In this document: piece after piece, positions 28,201 through 36,043 of the stretch
Layout: each line of letters opens with the position of its first letter
How positions within the stretch are numbered: position 1 is the first letter of the stretch
Source: an uncultured Eubacteriales bacterium
Lineage (GTDB): Bacteria; Bacillota; Clostridia; Oscillospirales; CAG-272
DNA: 64,000 nt
Assembly: GCA_948467545.1 (NCBI GenBank)
Contig: CAOKER010000002.1
Span: 186,001 to 250,000, forward strand
Direction of reading: 5' to 3'
Notes under the pieces: model-generated
Told to the model about the DNA's origin: nothing
Database searches by the model: none
The model's input: the letters and a program-made list of their open reading frames with translations, nothing else
Position numbers and translations under genes: made by a program

Positions 28201-28947
28201 TAAATATTCATCGTATGCGCTTTGAAGCAGCTCGTCCTCAAATTTAACGCTGTCTATTATCGTTAAAAATGTGGTATGACGGCAATGATCCGACCAGTAT
28301 GTGTCTATCATTCTGATTTCTGTTACGGTAGGATCGCGGCGTTCGGATTTAAAATAATCCTGACAAAAGGCGATGTCGTCGGTATCCATTGCAAGACCGT
28401 ATTCGCTGACGAACGATTCGAGCCCGCTTCTGTCAAGCGAAATAAAACCGTCGAGTGTTTTAACTTCCGTGGGAATATCGTATTTTACGTGAAGCGTCTC
28501 CGGCTTCTCGAAGGCGGCTTCTCTCGACTCAACCGGGTTGATTACATATTTTTTTATATCAGAAAGCTGTTTTTTCGATATATTTCCGTAAAGAACGTAA
28601 ACCTTAGCGGTACGTATAAGCGGCCGGTCTCCCTTGGAAATAATTTGAATACACTGCGCCGCCGAATCAGCTCGCTGATCGAATTGTCCCGGCAGATATT
28701 CCACCGCAAACGAAGCGGCGCCGTCCGTATCAAGTTTCTCGGATACTATGTCAAGCTGCGGCTCTGAAAAAACCGTCTTTTTTGCATAATTAAAGAGTTC
28801 CTCTGAGATATTTTCGGCGTCATAGCGGTTGATAACCCGGACATCGGTTAAGGCTTCTATACCGAGTAAATTGCGAATATCTGAGCATAGAGCCGACGCT
28901 TCATATGCAAGTTCTTTTTTCTTTTCTACAAATACTCTGTAAACCAT
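25261..28947 (-). CDS. purL: Phosphoribosylformylglycinamidine synthase, single-chain (PurL with glutaminase domain)
   Basis: 1228 residues. It converts FGAR, glutamine and ATP to FGAM. The synthase part runs to about 950, with STGRDGCGGATGSS, the NDFGAGGVSVAIGELADG motif and GGKDSMSGSF. From about 980 a class I glutamine amidotransferase domain follows: PAFPGTNCEYD, FIPGGFSGGDEP and the nucleophile elbow GICNGFQ with Cys present. Fusing the synthase and PurQ domains in one chain is a known variant in Clostridia. The stop-start junction with purD overlaps by one base. Confidence 0.97.
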   Translation of the reverse strand: MVYRVFVEKKKELAYEASALCSDIRNLLGIEALTDVRVINRYDAENISEELFNYAKKTVFSEPQLDIVSEKLDTDGAASFAVEYLPGQFDQRADSAAQCIQIISKGDRPLIRTAKVYVLYGNISKKQLSDIKKYVINPVESREAAFEKPETLHVKYDIPTEVKTLDGFISLDRSGLESFVSEYGLAMDTDDIAFCQDYFKSERRDPTVTEIRMIDTYWSDHCRHTTFLTIIDSVKFEDELLQSAYDEYLSVRRKLGRTKPICLMDIATIAVKYLKAHGRLDKLDESEEINACTVKVDIQLDGKTEPWLLLFKNETHNHPTEIEPFGGAATCIGGAIRDPLSGRAYVYGAMRVTGAADPLKPVSETMKGKLPQRKIVTTAAAGYSSYGNQIGLATGIVDEIYHPGYAAKRMEIGAVIAAAPAENVRRERPVPGDVVILLGGSTGRDGCGGATGSSKSHNVQSLETCGAEVQKGNAPEERKLQRFFRNRDVCRMIKRCNDFGAGGVSVAIGELADGLEIDLNAVPRKYDGLDGTELAISESQERMAVVIEPHNVNAFLKLAETENLQACPVARVKAEARLIMTWNGRKIVDVSREFLNSNGAEKHIDITAAAPALTEKKICGGFYDNYKKLAADLNICSKRGLSERFDSTIGAGTVLMPFGGKNQLTPIQAMVQKISSEKKHTDDCSLMSFGYNPFITEQSPYHGAYLAVVESVCKLIASGASFKDVYLTFQEYFERPGRDRTRWGKPFSALLGAFRAQMELGIGSVGGKDSMSGSFESLDVPPTLVSFAVTTEKVHNIISPEFKKAGNRVVIIEPEFDENNLPKTESLLGVFEKVTALIRSGKAVSCYTPGMGGIGEAVMKMAFGNGLGFHFSDGISVRDIFGYRYASFILELKDGCEEKTLGFITDDGQIGLGTETIPLSELLSDYENKLEEVFSCNIENKKEEMKNFSYKAEKRYAPAVKSVKPKILIPAFPGTNCEYDSAKAVSDAGADPEIAVINNLSADGISASVEKFADKIKTAQMIFIPGGFSGGDEPDGSGKFITAFFRNAEIKEGVTDLLENRDGLICGICNGFQALIKLGLVPYGKIIDTDENCPTLTYNTIARHQSRIVRTRIASNKSPWLSMTEVGEVYSVPISHGEGRFIASEELIAKLAENGQIATQYVDFDNNATSDIHFNPNGSMYAIEGITSPDGRVFGKMGHSERIGDGLYKNVPGNYNIRMFEAAVRYFR

Positions 28948-30221
28948 CAGTGTGTTTCCTCCGCAGCCTTTAAAGCTTTTTTACCGATATCTCTGCGGAA
29001 GTACGCGCCCTCGAAGCTGATTCTGTCCGCCATATTATAAGCTGCCTCAACTGCGCCCGAAAGAGTCGGCATGACAGCGGTAGCTCCGAGTACGCGTCCT
29101 CCGCTTGTTAAAAGCTTTTCATCCTTTTTCACCGCGCCCGCGACATAAACCATGTCGGATATATCTTCCGGAATGAAGATTTCAAATCCTTTTTTATAGT
29201 TTTGCGGATATCCGTCGGACGCCATTATGACGCAGCATGCATTTTTATCACTGAATTTAACTTCGGTGTTCTCAAGCCTTTCTTCCGTAACCGCCTGCAT
29301 GACGGTCAGAAGATCGCTTTCAAGGAGAGGAAGAACAACCTGAGCCTCCGGATCTCCGAAACGACAGTTGTACTCAATGACCATCGGCCCTTTTTTCGTA
29401 AGCATTAAACCGAAATAAAGACAGCCTTTAAAAGGTCTTCCTTCAGCGTTCATAGCCGCAACGGTCGGAAGAAATATTTTTTCCATGCATTCCGCCGCGA
29501 CCTCTTCGGTGTAATACGGGTTTGGAGCAACGGTTCCCATGCCCCCTGTATTGAGGCCCGCGTCATTTTCGCCGATACGTTTATGGTCCATTGACGAAAT
29601 CATCGGCTTTACGGTTTTGCCGTCTGTGAAAGATAATACCGAAACTTCGGGGCCGGTAAGATATTCTTCAATGACGATGCGGCTGCCGCTGCTGCCGAAC
29701 TTTTTAGCCTGCATAATATCCGTGACCGCCGTTTTTGCGGCGTCTCTTGTTTCCGCAATTATGACGCCCTTTCCGAGCGCAAGGCCGTCAGCCTTAATGA
29801 CGACCGGAACAGAAGCGGTTTCGAGATATTCGATTGCTTTTCCGCAGTCATCAAACACTTCGTATTCGGCGGTCGGAATACCGTACTTTTTCATAAGATT
29901 TTTGGAAAAAACCTTGCTGCCTTCGATTACGGCGGCCTTCGAGTTCGGACCGAAGCATGGAATTCCTTTGGCTTCAAGAGCGTCTACGCATCCCATTACA
30001 AGGGGATCGTCCGGCGCCACTACCGCGTAATCTATTTTTTCTTTCACTGCAAAATCGACAATTTTGTCGATTTCCTTTGCACCGATATTGATACAAACCG
30101 CGTCATTTGCTATTCCCCCATTTCCCGGAAGGGCGAAAATTTGGGAGACTTTTTTGTTTTCCTTTATTTTTTTAATAATGGCGTGTTCTCTTCCGCCGCT
30201 TCCGACAACAAGAACTTTCAT
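28947..30221 (-). CDS. purD: Phosphoribosylamine--glycine ligase
   Basis: 424 residues, normal length. An ATP-grasp enzyme forming GAR from phosphoribosylamine and glycine. It starts VLVVGSGGREHAI, then AVVAPDDPLVMG, the ATP-grasp core KADGLALGKGV, EEYLTGPEVSVLSFTDG, and the metal-binding EYNCRFGDPEAQVVLP. AGAGG lies before the ATG. Translation is probably coupled to purL, which overlaps its stop. Confidence 0.98.
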   Translation of the reverse strand: MKVLVVGSGGREHAIIKKIKENKKVSQIFALPGNGGIANDAVCINIGAKEIDKIVDFAVKEKIDYAVVAPDDPLVMGCVDALEAKGIPCFGPNSKAAVIEGSKVFSKNLMKKYGIPTAEYEVFDDCGKAIEYLETASVPVVIKADGLALGKGVIIAETRDAAKTAVTDIMQAKKFGSSGSRIVIEEYLTGPEVSVLSFTDGKTVKPMISSMDHKRIGENDAGLNTGGMGTVAPNPYYTEEVAAECMEKIFLPTVAAMNAEGRPFKGCLYFGLMLTKKGPMVIEYNCRFGDPEAQVVLPLLESDLLTVMQAVTEERLENTEVKFSDKNACCVIMASDGYPQNYKKGFEIFIPEDISDMVYVAGAVKKDEKLLTSGGRVLGATAVMPTLSGAVEAAYNMADRISFEGAYFRRDIGKKALKAAEETH

Positions 30222-30275
30222 GGAATACCTCTTTCAGTTGAGTAGTTAGAATAAGTTTGTAACAGCTTGGCAAGT

Positions 30276-30297
30276 GCTGCCCGCCGCGGCGGGCAGC
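30276..30297. promoter_or_regulatory. Perfect 22-bp GC palindrome upstream of purD
   Basis: GCTGCCCGCCG is followed at once by its complement, with no mismatch. In RNA it would make a stable hairpin (tip unpaired) between glyA and purD, without a T run. It may act as a processing or stability element. Confidence 0.55.
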
Positions 30298-30302
30298 ATC
30301 TG

Positions 30303-30420
30303 CTTTTATATACTTTCTTTTATATACCTTTATATAATAGTTTTATATAATAGTTTTATATAATAGTTTTGTAAAAAAGTTATGTATAAAAGTATATATA
30401 AAAGTTTTTATAAAAATCCG
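30303..30420. repeat. 13-bp AT-rich tandem repeat between glyA and purD
   Basis: Three exact copies of TATAATAGTTTTA (30335-30372) are flanked on both sides by decayed versions reaching almost to the glyA stop. Confidence 0.8.
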
Positions 30421-30423
30421 TTT

Positions 30424-31662
30424 TCAGCTGTAGATTGGAAATCCCGCGCAGAGCTGCTGTACCTCGTCGGATACACGTGCTTTATTTCCTTCAAAATCGG
30501 AAATTATATCGCTGATCCACTTTGCGATTTTAAGCATTTCGGCTTCCTTGAAACCGCGTGTGGTGACCGCCGGAGTTCCGATTCTCAGGCCGCTTGTAAC
30601 AAACGGGCTCTGAGGATCATTGGGAATAGTGTTTTTATTCGCGGTGATATGAACCTCGTCAAGGTAATGTTCAAGATCCTTTCCGGTGAGATTTTTTCCC
30701 GTAAGCTTGAGAAGCATTAAATGATTGTCGGTGCCTCCGGAAACGATTTCAATACCTTCATCCATCAGGGCATTGCACAGAACGGCCGCGTTTTTAACAA
30801 TCTGCCGCTGATATTCCTTAAATTCATCGGTCATGGCTTCGCCGAGAGCGACTGCCTTTGCCGCGATTATATGCATAAGCGGTCCGCCCTGCGTTCCCGG
30901 AAATACGGCTTTGTCAATCTGCTTGGCGAGTTCCTCCCTGCAGAGAATCATTCCGCCTCTGGGACCGCGGAGCGTCTTGTGCGTCGTAGTTGTAACCACG
31001 TCGGCATACGGCACCGGCGACGGATGTACGCCTGCCGCGATGAGCCCGGCTATATGCGCCATATCTACCATCAGATAGGCTCCGGCTTCGTCGGCAATCT
31101 CGCGGCATTTCTTGAAATCTATGACGCGTGAATACGCGCTTGCTCCGACAACAATCATTTTCGGCCTGCACTCAAGAGCAATTTTCCGCATCTCGTCATA
31201 GTCGATCATTTCTGTCTCGTCATTTACTCCGTAGGGGACAACGTGAAAATACTTTCCGGAGATATTAACCGGAGATCCGTGTGATAGATGGCCTCCCTGC
31301 TGGAGATTCATTCCCATAATTGTATCTCCGGGGTTCAAAAGTGCAAAGAAAACCGCAAGATTTGCATTAGCTCCGCTGTGGGGCTGAACATTGGCGTGCT
31401 CGGCGCCGAAAAGCTTCTTGGCGCGGTCTCTCGCTATTTCTTCAACGATGTCGACGCACTGACAGCCGCCGTAATAACGTTTGGACGGATACCCCTCCGC
31501 GTACTTATTTGTGAGAACGCCTCCGGCTGCAAGTAAAACTGCCTTTGACACGATGTTTTCGGAAGCTATAAGCTCTATGTTGTGCTGCTGTCTTTCAAGC
31601 TCAAGTCTGCAGGCGTCTGCTACGGCTGCGTCGTAATTTTGAAGGTCGTCAAAAAAGTTCAT
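30424..31662 (-). CDS. glyA: Serine hydroxymethyltransferase
   Basis: 412 residues. A PLP enzyme giving glycine and methylene-THF from serine. Motifs: [15 protein letters not shown] at the start, [15 protein letters not shown], and the PLP-lysine context [16 protein letters not shown]. Its products, glycine and a one-carbon unit, feed the PurD and PurN steps of the same unit. A strong AGGAGG-like site precedes the ATG, within the last unit of the 26-bp repeat array. Confidence 0.98.
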   Translation of the reverse strand: MNFFDDLQNYDAAVADACRLELERQQHNIELIASENIVSKAVLLAAGGVLTNKYAEGYPSKRYYGGCQCVDIVEEIARDRAKKLFGAEHANVQPHSGANANLAVFFALLNPGDTIMGMNLQQGGHLSHGSPVNISGKYFHVVPYGVNDETEMIDYDEMRKIALECRPKMIVVGASAYSRVIDFKKCREIADEAGAYLMVDMAHIAGLIAAGVHPSPVPYADVVTTTTHKTLRGPRGGMILCREELAKQIDKAVFPGTQGGPLMHIIAAKAVALGEAMTDEFKEYQRQIVKNAAVLCNALMDEGIEIVSGGTDNHLMLLKLTGKNLTGKDLEHYLDEVHITANKNTIPNDPQSPFVTSGLRIGTPAVTTRGFKEAEMLKIAKWISDIISDFEGNKARVSDEVQQLCAGFPIYS

Positions 31663-31675
31663 TGGAAATCCTCCT

Positions 31676-31878
31676 GATTTTTGTGTTTAAAATCCGTGTA
31701 ACAATTATGTGTTTGCAGTCAGTGTGACAATGCTGTATTTACAGTTAGTCTGACAATTATGTATTTATAATTATTATTACAATGTTGTATTTTAAATCGG
31801 TGTTCTGATTTTGTGTTTACAATCAGTATGACAATGTTGTATTTACAATCAGTGTGATAATTTTTGTGTCTGCGGTCA
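31676..31878. repeat. 26-bp tandem repeat filling the AICARFT-glyA gap
   Basis: About seven to eight copies of a 26-bp unit, on the minus strand similar to TGATTGTAAATACAACATTG plus 6 bases. The first unit begins at the TGA stop of the AICARFT gene, and the last runs into the glyA ribosome binding site, so the whole gap is repeat. The period is not a multiple of three. Confidence 0.9.
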
Positions 31879-33060
31879 ATGGTGGAAAAGCCGCATTCCG
31901 GTAAATGCCATAGCTATTCCGTATTTATTACAGCATTCGATTACAAGGTCGTCGCGAATCGAGCCGCCCGGTTCGGCTATATATTTTACGCCGCTGCGCT
32001 TTGCCCTTTCGATGTTGTCGCCGAATGGGAAGAATGCGTCGGAACCAAGTGCCACGCCGTCCACGCCTGACAAATATTCGCTGATTTCCGTATCCGTAAG
32101 AGGTTCAGGCTGTCTTGTAAAATATTTCTGCCAGTTTCCGTCGGCGCAGACATCCTCTTCGTTTTTGTTTATATATCCGTCTATAACATTGTCGCGGTCC
32201 GGTCTTCCGAGAGTATCCTTAAACGGAAGAGAAAGAACCTTGTCATGCTGACGCAAAAACCAGGTGTCCGCCTTTGAGCCTGCAAGACGCGTACAGTGGA
32301 TTCTCGACTGCTGCCCGGCTCCTACGCCGATTGCCTGTCCGTCAACTGCGTAGCATACCGAGTTTGACTGAGTATATTTCAATGTGATAAGCGATACGAT
32401 GAGATCGCGTACTGCACTCTCCGGAATTTCCCTGTTTTTCGTAACCACGTTTGAAAGCAGCTCTTTGCCGATTTTGAAATTGTTGCGCCCCTGCTCGAAT
32501 GTGATTCCGAAAACCTGCTTGCGCTCGGTTTCCTCGGGAATATAATTCGGATCTATTTTTACAATATTGTAATTCCCTTTTCTCTTGGTTTTTAAGATTT
32601 CCAGAGCCTCCGGCTCATATCCGGGAGCAATTACGCCGTCCGAAACCTCACGTTTTATCATTTTTGCTGTCGCAGCGTCGCATACATCCGAAAGCGCCGC
32701 CCAGTCTCCGAAAGAGCACATACGGTCGGTGCCTCTCGCTCTTGCATAAGCGCAGGCTAAAGGAGATTTGTCAAGATCCTCTATGTCGTCCGCAAAGCAA
32801 GCTCTTTTCAGCTTGTCGGAAAGCGGAATTCCTACGGCGGCGGAAGTCGGGCTGACATGTTTAAATGATGTTGCGGCGGGAAGACCGAGAGCCTCTTTCA
32901 GCTCTTTAACAAGCTGCCAGCTGTTGAAAGCATCAAGAAAATTGATATATCCGGGCTTGCCGCAGAGAATTTCAATCGGCAATTCCTTATTGCCGTTCAT
33001 AAAAATTCTGGCGGGCTTTTGATTCGGATTACATCCGTATTTAAGTTCAAACTCTTTCAT
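31876..33060 (-). CDS. AICAR formyltransferase (stand-alone, PurH C-terminal function)
   Basis: 394 residues. It corresponds to the transformylase half of PurH with no IMP cyclohydrolase half: the start is ELKYGCNPNQKPARI, followed by FLDAFNSWQLVKEL, SFKHVSPTSAAVG and the C-terminal GGSIRDDLVIE...IAMAFTGMRLFHH. It converts AICAR to FAICAR with 10-formyl-THF. The missing cyclohydrolase is supplied by the next gene upstream. Stand-alone forms are known in Clostridia and archaea. GAAAGGA precedes the ATG, inside a two-copy 25-bp repeat. Confidence 0.95.
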   Translation of the reverse strand: MKEFELKYGCNPNQKPARIFMNGNKELPIEILCGKPGYINFLDAFNSWQLVKELKEALGLPAATSFKHVSPTSAAVGIPLSDKLKRACFADDIEDLDKSPLACAYARARGTDRMCSFGDWAALSDVCDAATAKMIKREVSDGVIAPGYEPEALEILKTKRKGNYNIVKIDPNYIPEETERKQVFGITFEQGRNNFKIGKELLSNVVTKNREIPESAVRDLIVSLITLKYTQSNSVCYAVDGQAIGVGAGQQSRIHCTRLAGSKADTWFLRQHDKVLSLPFKDTLGRPDRDNVIDGYINKNEEDVCADGNWQKYFTRQPEPLTDTEISEYLSGVDGVALGSDAFFPFGDNIERAKRSGVKYIAEPGGSIRDDLVIECCNKYGIAMAFTGMRLFHH

Positions 33061-33062
33061 TT

Positions 33063-33112
33063 ACGTTTGACCGTTCCTTTCAATATTACGTTTGACCGTT
33101 CTTTTCAATATT
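33063..33112. repeat. 25-bp repeat (two copies) containing the AICARFT ribosome binding site
   Basis: Two copies, period 25, of a unit with ACGTTTGACCGTTC.TTTCAA. On the minus strand the copy next to the gene holds the GAAAGGA used for translation, and the other copy has GAAAAGA. Confidence 0.85.
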
Positions 33113-33146
33113 CGGTAATTCGTCGGAACAGACGGAGCATTTATGC

Positions 33147-33240
33147 GCGTCTGCTGTCCTGTCACTTTTGCTGTCCTGTTGTCACTTCTGCTGTCCTGTC
33201 ACTTCTGCTGTCCTTGTCACTTTTGCTGTCATGTCACTGA
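33147..33240. repeat. 17-bp tandem repeat between purO and AICARFT
   Basis: About five copies, 16-20 bp each, of CTGCTGTCCTGTCACTT with small length changes. Non-coding. Confidence 0.85.
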
Positions 33241-33279
33241 GAGCCGCTGCGGAGGGCGTTCGGTCCCTGACGCGGGGGA

Positions 33280-33999
33280 TTATTTATTTTTATTTATCAA
33301 ACGGTTTTCTTCCGCACCTGTTTTTAAATCGGTATATCTTACATACAGAGAAATTTTGTTGTCATCGTCGAGAGAATTCCAAAGAGACTTTGTAAACTTA
33401 TCAATATCGTTCGGAATCATTACACGTTCCGGCTCTCCCTGAAAAGTTGGAATAGGGTTTCCGTCACAGACATATGTATGAATAAAATGACCGAGACCGG
33501 GATATGCGGGATAAGCAAAGGTATATCTGCAGCATGCCGTTCCGTCGCCGTCAAGACTTTTTAATATGCTCATATCATATTTAAAGTCTCCTTCCGCAAA
33601 GGTAAGCATTCCGCTGATTCTCGGCGTAAAATTCGGCTTGTCCGGCTCAAATTCCCTTGTCGTCAGAGCTTCGGCAAAGCTGCTTCCGTTTTTTAAGGCA
33701 TTGTATATCGTGTCTGTCTGGTCGCCGTTTGTTACAATCAGTTTATTGTCGAGCTTACGGATTGCGGCATAAATAATCAGGCTGGGATCTTCTACCTTTG
33801 ACGAATCGAACGGCTCGGTATAAACGTCTCCGCCGCGTTCCGAAAAAACGCGGTTTCTGCTGTTGGCGCTTCTTCCCATAATAAAATATGCGCTGCAGGC
33901 GTTTTTTCCGTCTTCCGTTTTTCCGATTATAATACCGCGTCCCACGTATGAGTTATCCTTAATAAGCTCAGCGGCGTCGTTGATTTTATAGATATTCAT
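33280..33999 (-). CDS. purO: IMP cyclohydrolase, PurO type
   Basis: 239 residues. It closes FAICAR to IMP. The start region has NSYVGRGIIIGKTEDGKNACSAYFIMGRSANSRNRVF, followed by SLIIYAAIR, VTNGDQTDTIY and PNFTPRISGM, the pattern of archaeal PurO and its clostridial relatives, unrelated to the PurH N-terminal domain. It precedes the AICARFT gene, and together the two replace PurH. Confidence 0.92.
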   Translation of the reverse strand: MNIYKINDAAELIKDNSYVGRGIIIGKTEDGKNACSAYFIMGRSANSRNRVFSERGGDVYTEPFDSSKVEDPSLIIYAAIRKLDNKLIVTNGDQTDTIYNALKNGSSFAEALTTREFEPDKPNFTPRISGMLTFAEGDFKYDMSILKSLDGDGTACCRYTFAYPAYPGLGHFIHTYVCDGNPIPTFQGEPERVMIPNDIDKFTKSLWNSLDDDNKISLYVRYTDLKTGAEENRLINKNK

Positions 34000-34063
34000 A
34001 CAAAATATCCCTTTCTTGGTCAGATAATAAAATATTATATGTTTTTCCGAAAAAGCCGTTTTT

Positions 34064-34216
34064 ACCGTTGCTTTTCCGCGATTTCCGCGCAGACCTTTTC
34101 TACCGTTGCTTTTCCGCGATTTCCGCGCAGACCTTTTTTATCGTTGCTTTTCCGCAATTTCCGCGCAGACCTTTTCTACCGTTGCTTTTCCGCGATTTCT
34201 GCACAGACCTTTTCTA
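34064..34216. repeat. 38-bp tandem repeat formed from the 3' end of purN
   Basis: Four copies, exact period 38. GTTGCTTTT recurs at 34067, 34105, 34143 and 34181. The right-most copy is the last codons of purN, and its TAG stop lies within the repeat unit. The other three copies lie downstream of the gene. Confidence 0.93.
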
Positions 34217-34790
34217 CCGCTGCGGGAAGGATTTTCCACTCCGCAAGTCTCATAACTCTTTTTTGTAAAAGCTCCGGCGTATCTCCGTCGCGGACCGAAA
34301 CCGCTTTCTGCATTATTATTTCTCCGCCGTCGGGAATTTCATTTACAAAATGTACCGTGGCTCCCGTTACCTTTACTCCCTTTTGCAGAGCGGCTTCATG
34401 AACGCGAATTCCGTAAAAGCCTTTGCCGCAGAAGGAGGGTATGAGAGAAGGGTGAACGTTGATAATACGGCGGTCATAAAGCCGCGTAAACCGCTCGCTT
34501 AAAATACACATGAACCCGGCCAGAACTATAAGCTCTATACCGTGCTTTTCAAGCTCTTCCGACAATTTGTTTTCAAACTCGGTCTGTGATTTGCATAGCT
34601 TTTTGTCGACAACAGACGCGGGGATTCCCGCTTTCTCGGCGCGGACAAGAGCATATGCACCGGGATTGCTTGATATGACAAGCTTTATTTCTCCGTTTGA
34701 GATGATTCCGCTTGCCTGAGCGTCAATCAAAGCCTGAAGATTTGTTCCTCCTCCGGAAACAAAAACGGCGAGTTTTACTTTTTTCTTCAC
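34176..34790 (-). CDS. purN: Phosphoribosylglycinamide formyltransferase
   Basis: 204 residues, family size. It transfers formyl from 10-formyl-THF to GAR. Motifs: LAVFVSGGGTNLQALIDA, the catalytic region VLAGFMCILS with RIINVHPSLIPSF, and GATVHFVNEIPDGGEII. The start is GTG with AAAGGA 11 bases upstream. Its last 13 codons belong to a 38-bp unit repeated three more times after the stop. Confidence 0.97.
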   Translation of the reverse strand: MKKKVKLAVFVSGGGTNLQALIDAQASGIISNGEIKLVISSNPGAYALVRAEKAGIPASVVDKKLCKSQTEFENKLSEELEKHGIELIVLAGFMCILSERFTRLYDRRIINVHPSLIPSFCGKGFYGIRVHEAALQKGVKVTGATVHFVNEIPDGGEIIMQKAVSVRDGDTPELLQKRVMRLAEWKILPAAVEKVCAEIAEKQR

Positions 34791-34948
34791 TTATGTAATC
34801 ATTCCTTTCCGTCTCTGATGGGAATATACCCCGCCGCCTTTGGATGAAGCGTGGTCTTTGGAGGGTGCGGGTTCTCTTACGTATTTTCGGAAGCTGTAAA
34901 CTGCGGTATGTCAAAATTCTGTTTTTATGTCGATTTTATGTCAAAAGT

Positions 34949-35992
34949 CTATTTTATTGATATTTTATCGGAGGATGTGCCGATTTCTCCGATAATATAA
35001 GCCTCTTCTCCGTATGATTCGAGCAGTGACAAAGCTTTATCGGCATCCTCGGCGGATGTGGTAATGCTCATTCCTACGCCCATATTAAAGGTATTAAACA
35101 TATCCCGTTCGCTTATTTTTCCCTCTGCTGCGATCAGGTCGAAAATCGGAAGAACACGGACCGCTTTTTTTTCAATTTCGGCGCTCAGACCGTCCGGAAT
35201 ACTTCGCGGTATATTCTCATAAAAACCGCCTCCCGTGATATGTGAAATGCCTTTGACTTTTATTTTTTCAAGCAATCCGAGCACGGCTTTTACATAGATT
35301 TTTGTCGGTGTAAGAAGCGTTTCTCCGACCGATTTGCCGCATAGAGCGTCAATCGGTTTTTTTATATCGCTGTTTTCAACGTCAAAAACCTTTCTCACAA
35401 GAGAAAAACCGTTTGAATGAACTCCGCTTGAAGGAAGCGCGATTATAACATCTCCTTTTTTCATTGTACGGTTATCGATTATCTTATCCTTATCTACAAC
35501 CCCCGTACAATATCCGGCAAGATCGTATTCGTCGGCAGGATAAAAGCCGGGCATTTCGGCGGTTTCTCCGCCTATGAGTGCCGCTCCGGACTGTACGCAG
35601 CCTTCGCAGACGCCCCCGACAATGTCGGCGATTTTCTCCGGAATATTCTTTCCGCAGGCTATGTAATCAAGGAAAAACAGCGGCTTTGCTCCGCAGCAGA
35701 TAATGTCGTTCACACACATTGCAACACAGTCGATTCCGACAGAATCATGCCTGTCCATCAGAAACGCGATTTTTAGCTTTGTTCCCACTCCGTCCGTCCC
35801 GCTTACGAGGACCGGTTTTGCGATTCCTGTCAGATCAAGCTCGAACAGTCCTCCGAAGCCGCCCACATCCGAACAGACTCCGGACGTCATTGTCCGCGCG
35901 ATGTGTTTTTTCATAAGCTCGACAGCTCTATATCCTGCGGTAATATCCACTCCCGCAGCGGCGTAGCTGTCCGATTTTGAAATTTCATTCAT
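34949..35992 (-). CDS. purM: Phosphoribosylformylglycinamidine cyclo-ligase (AIR synthetase)
   Basis: 347 residues. Typical start [20 protein letters not shown], then [14 protein letters not shown], the [19 protein letters not shown] region, [26 protein letters not shown] and [13 protein letters not shown]. It converts FGAM to AIR. GAAAGGA lies in front of the ATG. A 51-bp gap to purF. Confidence 0.98.
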   Translation of the reverse strand: MNEISKSDSYAAAGVDITAGYRAVELMKKHIARTMTSGVCSDVGGFGGLFELDLTGIAKPVLVSGTDGVGTKLKIAFLMDRHDSVGIDCVAMCVNDIICCGAKPLFFLDYIACGKNIPEKIADIVGGVCEGCVQSGAALIGGETAEMPGFYPADEYDLAGYCTGVVDKDKIIDNRTMKKGDVIIALPSSGVHSNGFSLVRKVFDVENSDIKKPIDALCGKSVGETLLTPTKIYVKAVLGLLEKIKVKGISHITGGGFYENIPRSIPDGLSAEIEKKAVRVLPIFDLIAAEGKISERDMFNTFNMGVGMSITTSAEDADKALSLLESYGEEAYIIGEIGTSSDKISIK

Positions 35993-36043
35993 ATGTCTTT
36001 TGTTCCTTTCAGTATTACCGCAGACTTATTTATCGAGTCGGAT

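Noticed and set aside
34039-34401. Plus-strand frames over the purN end
   Set aside because: Made of the 38-bp repeat and antisense to purN.
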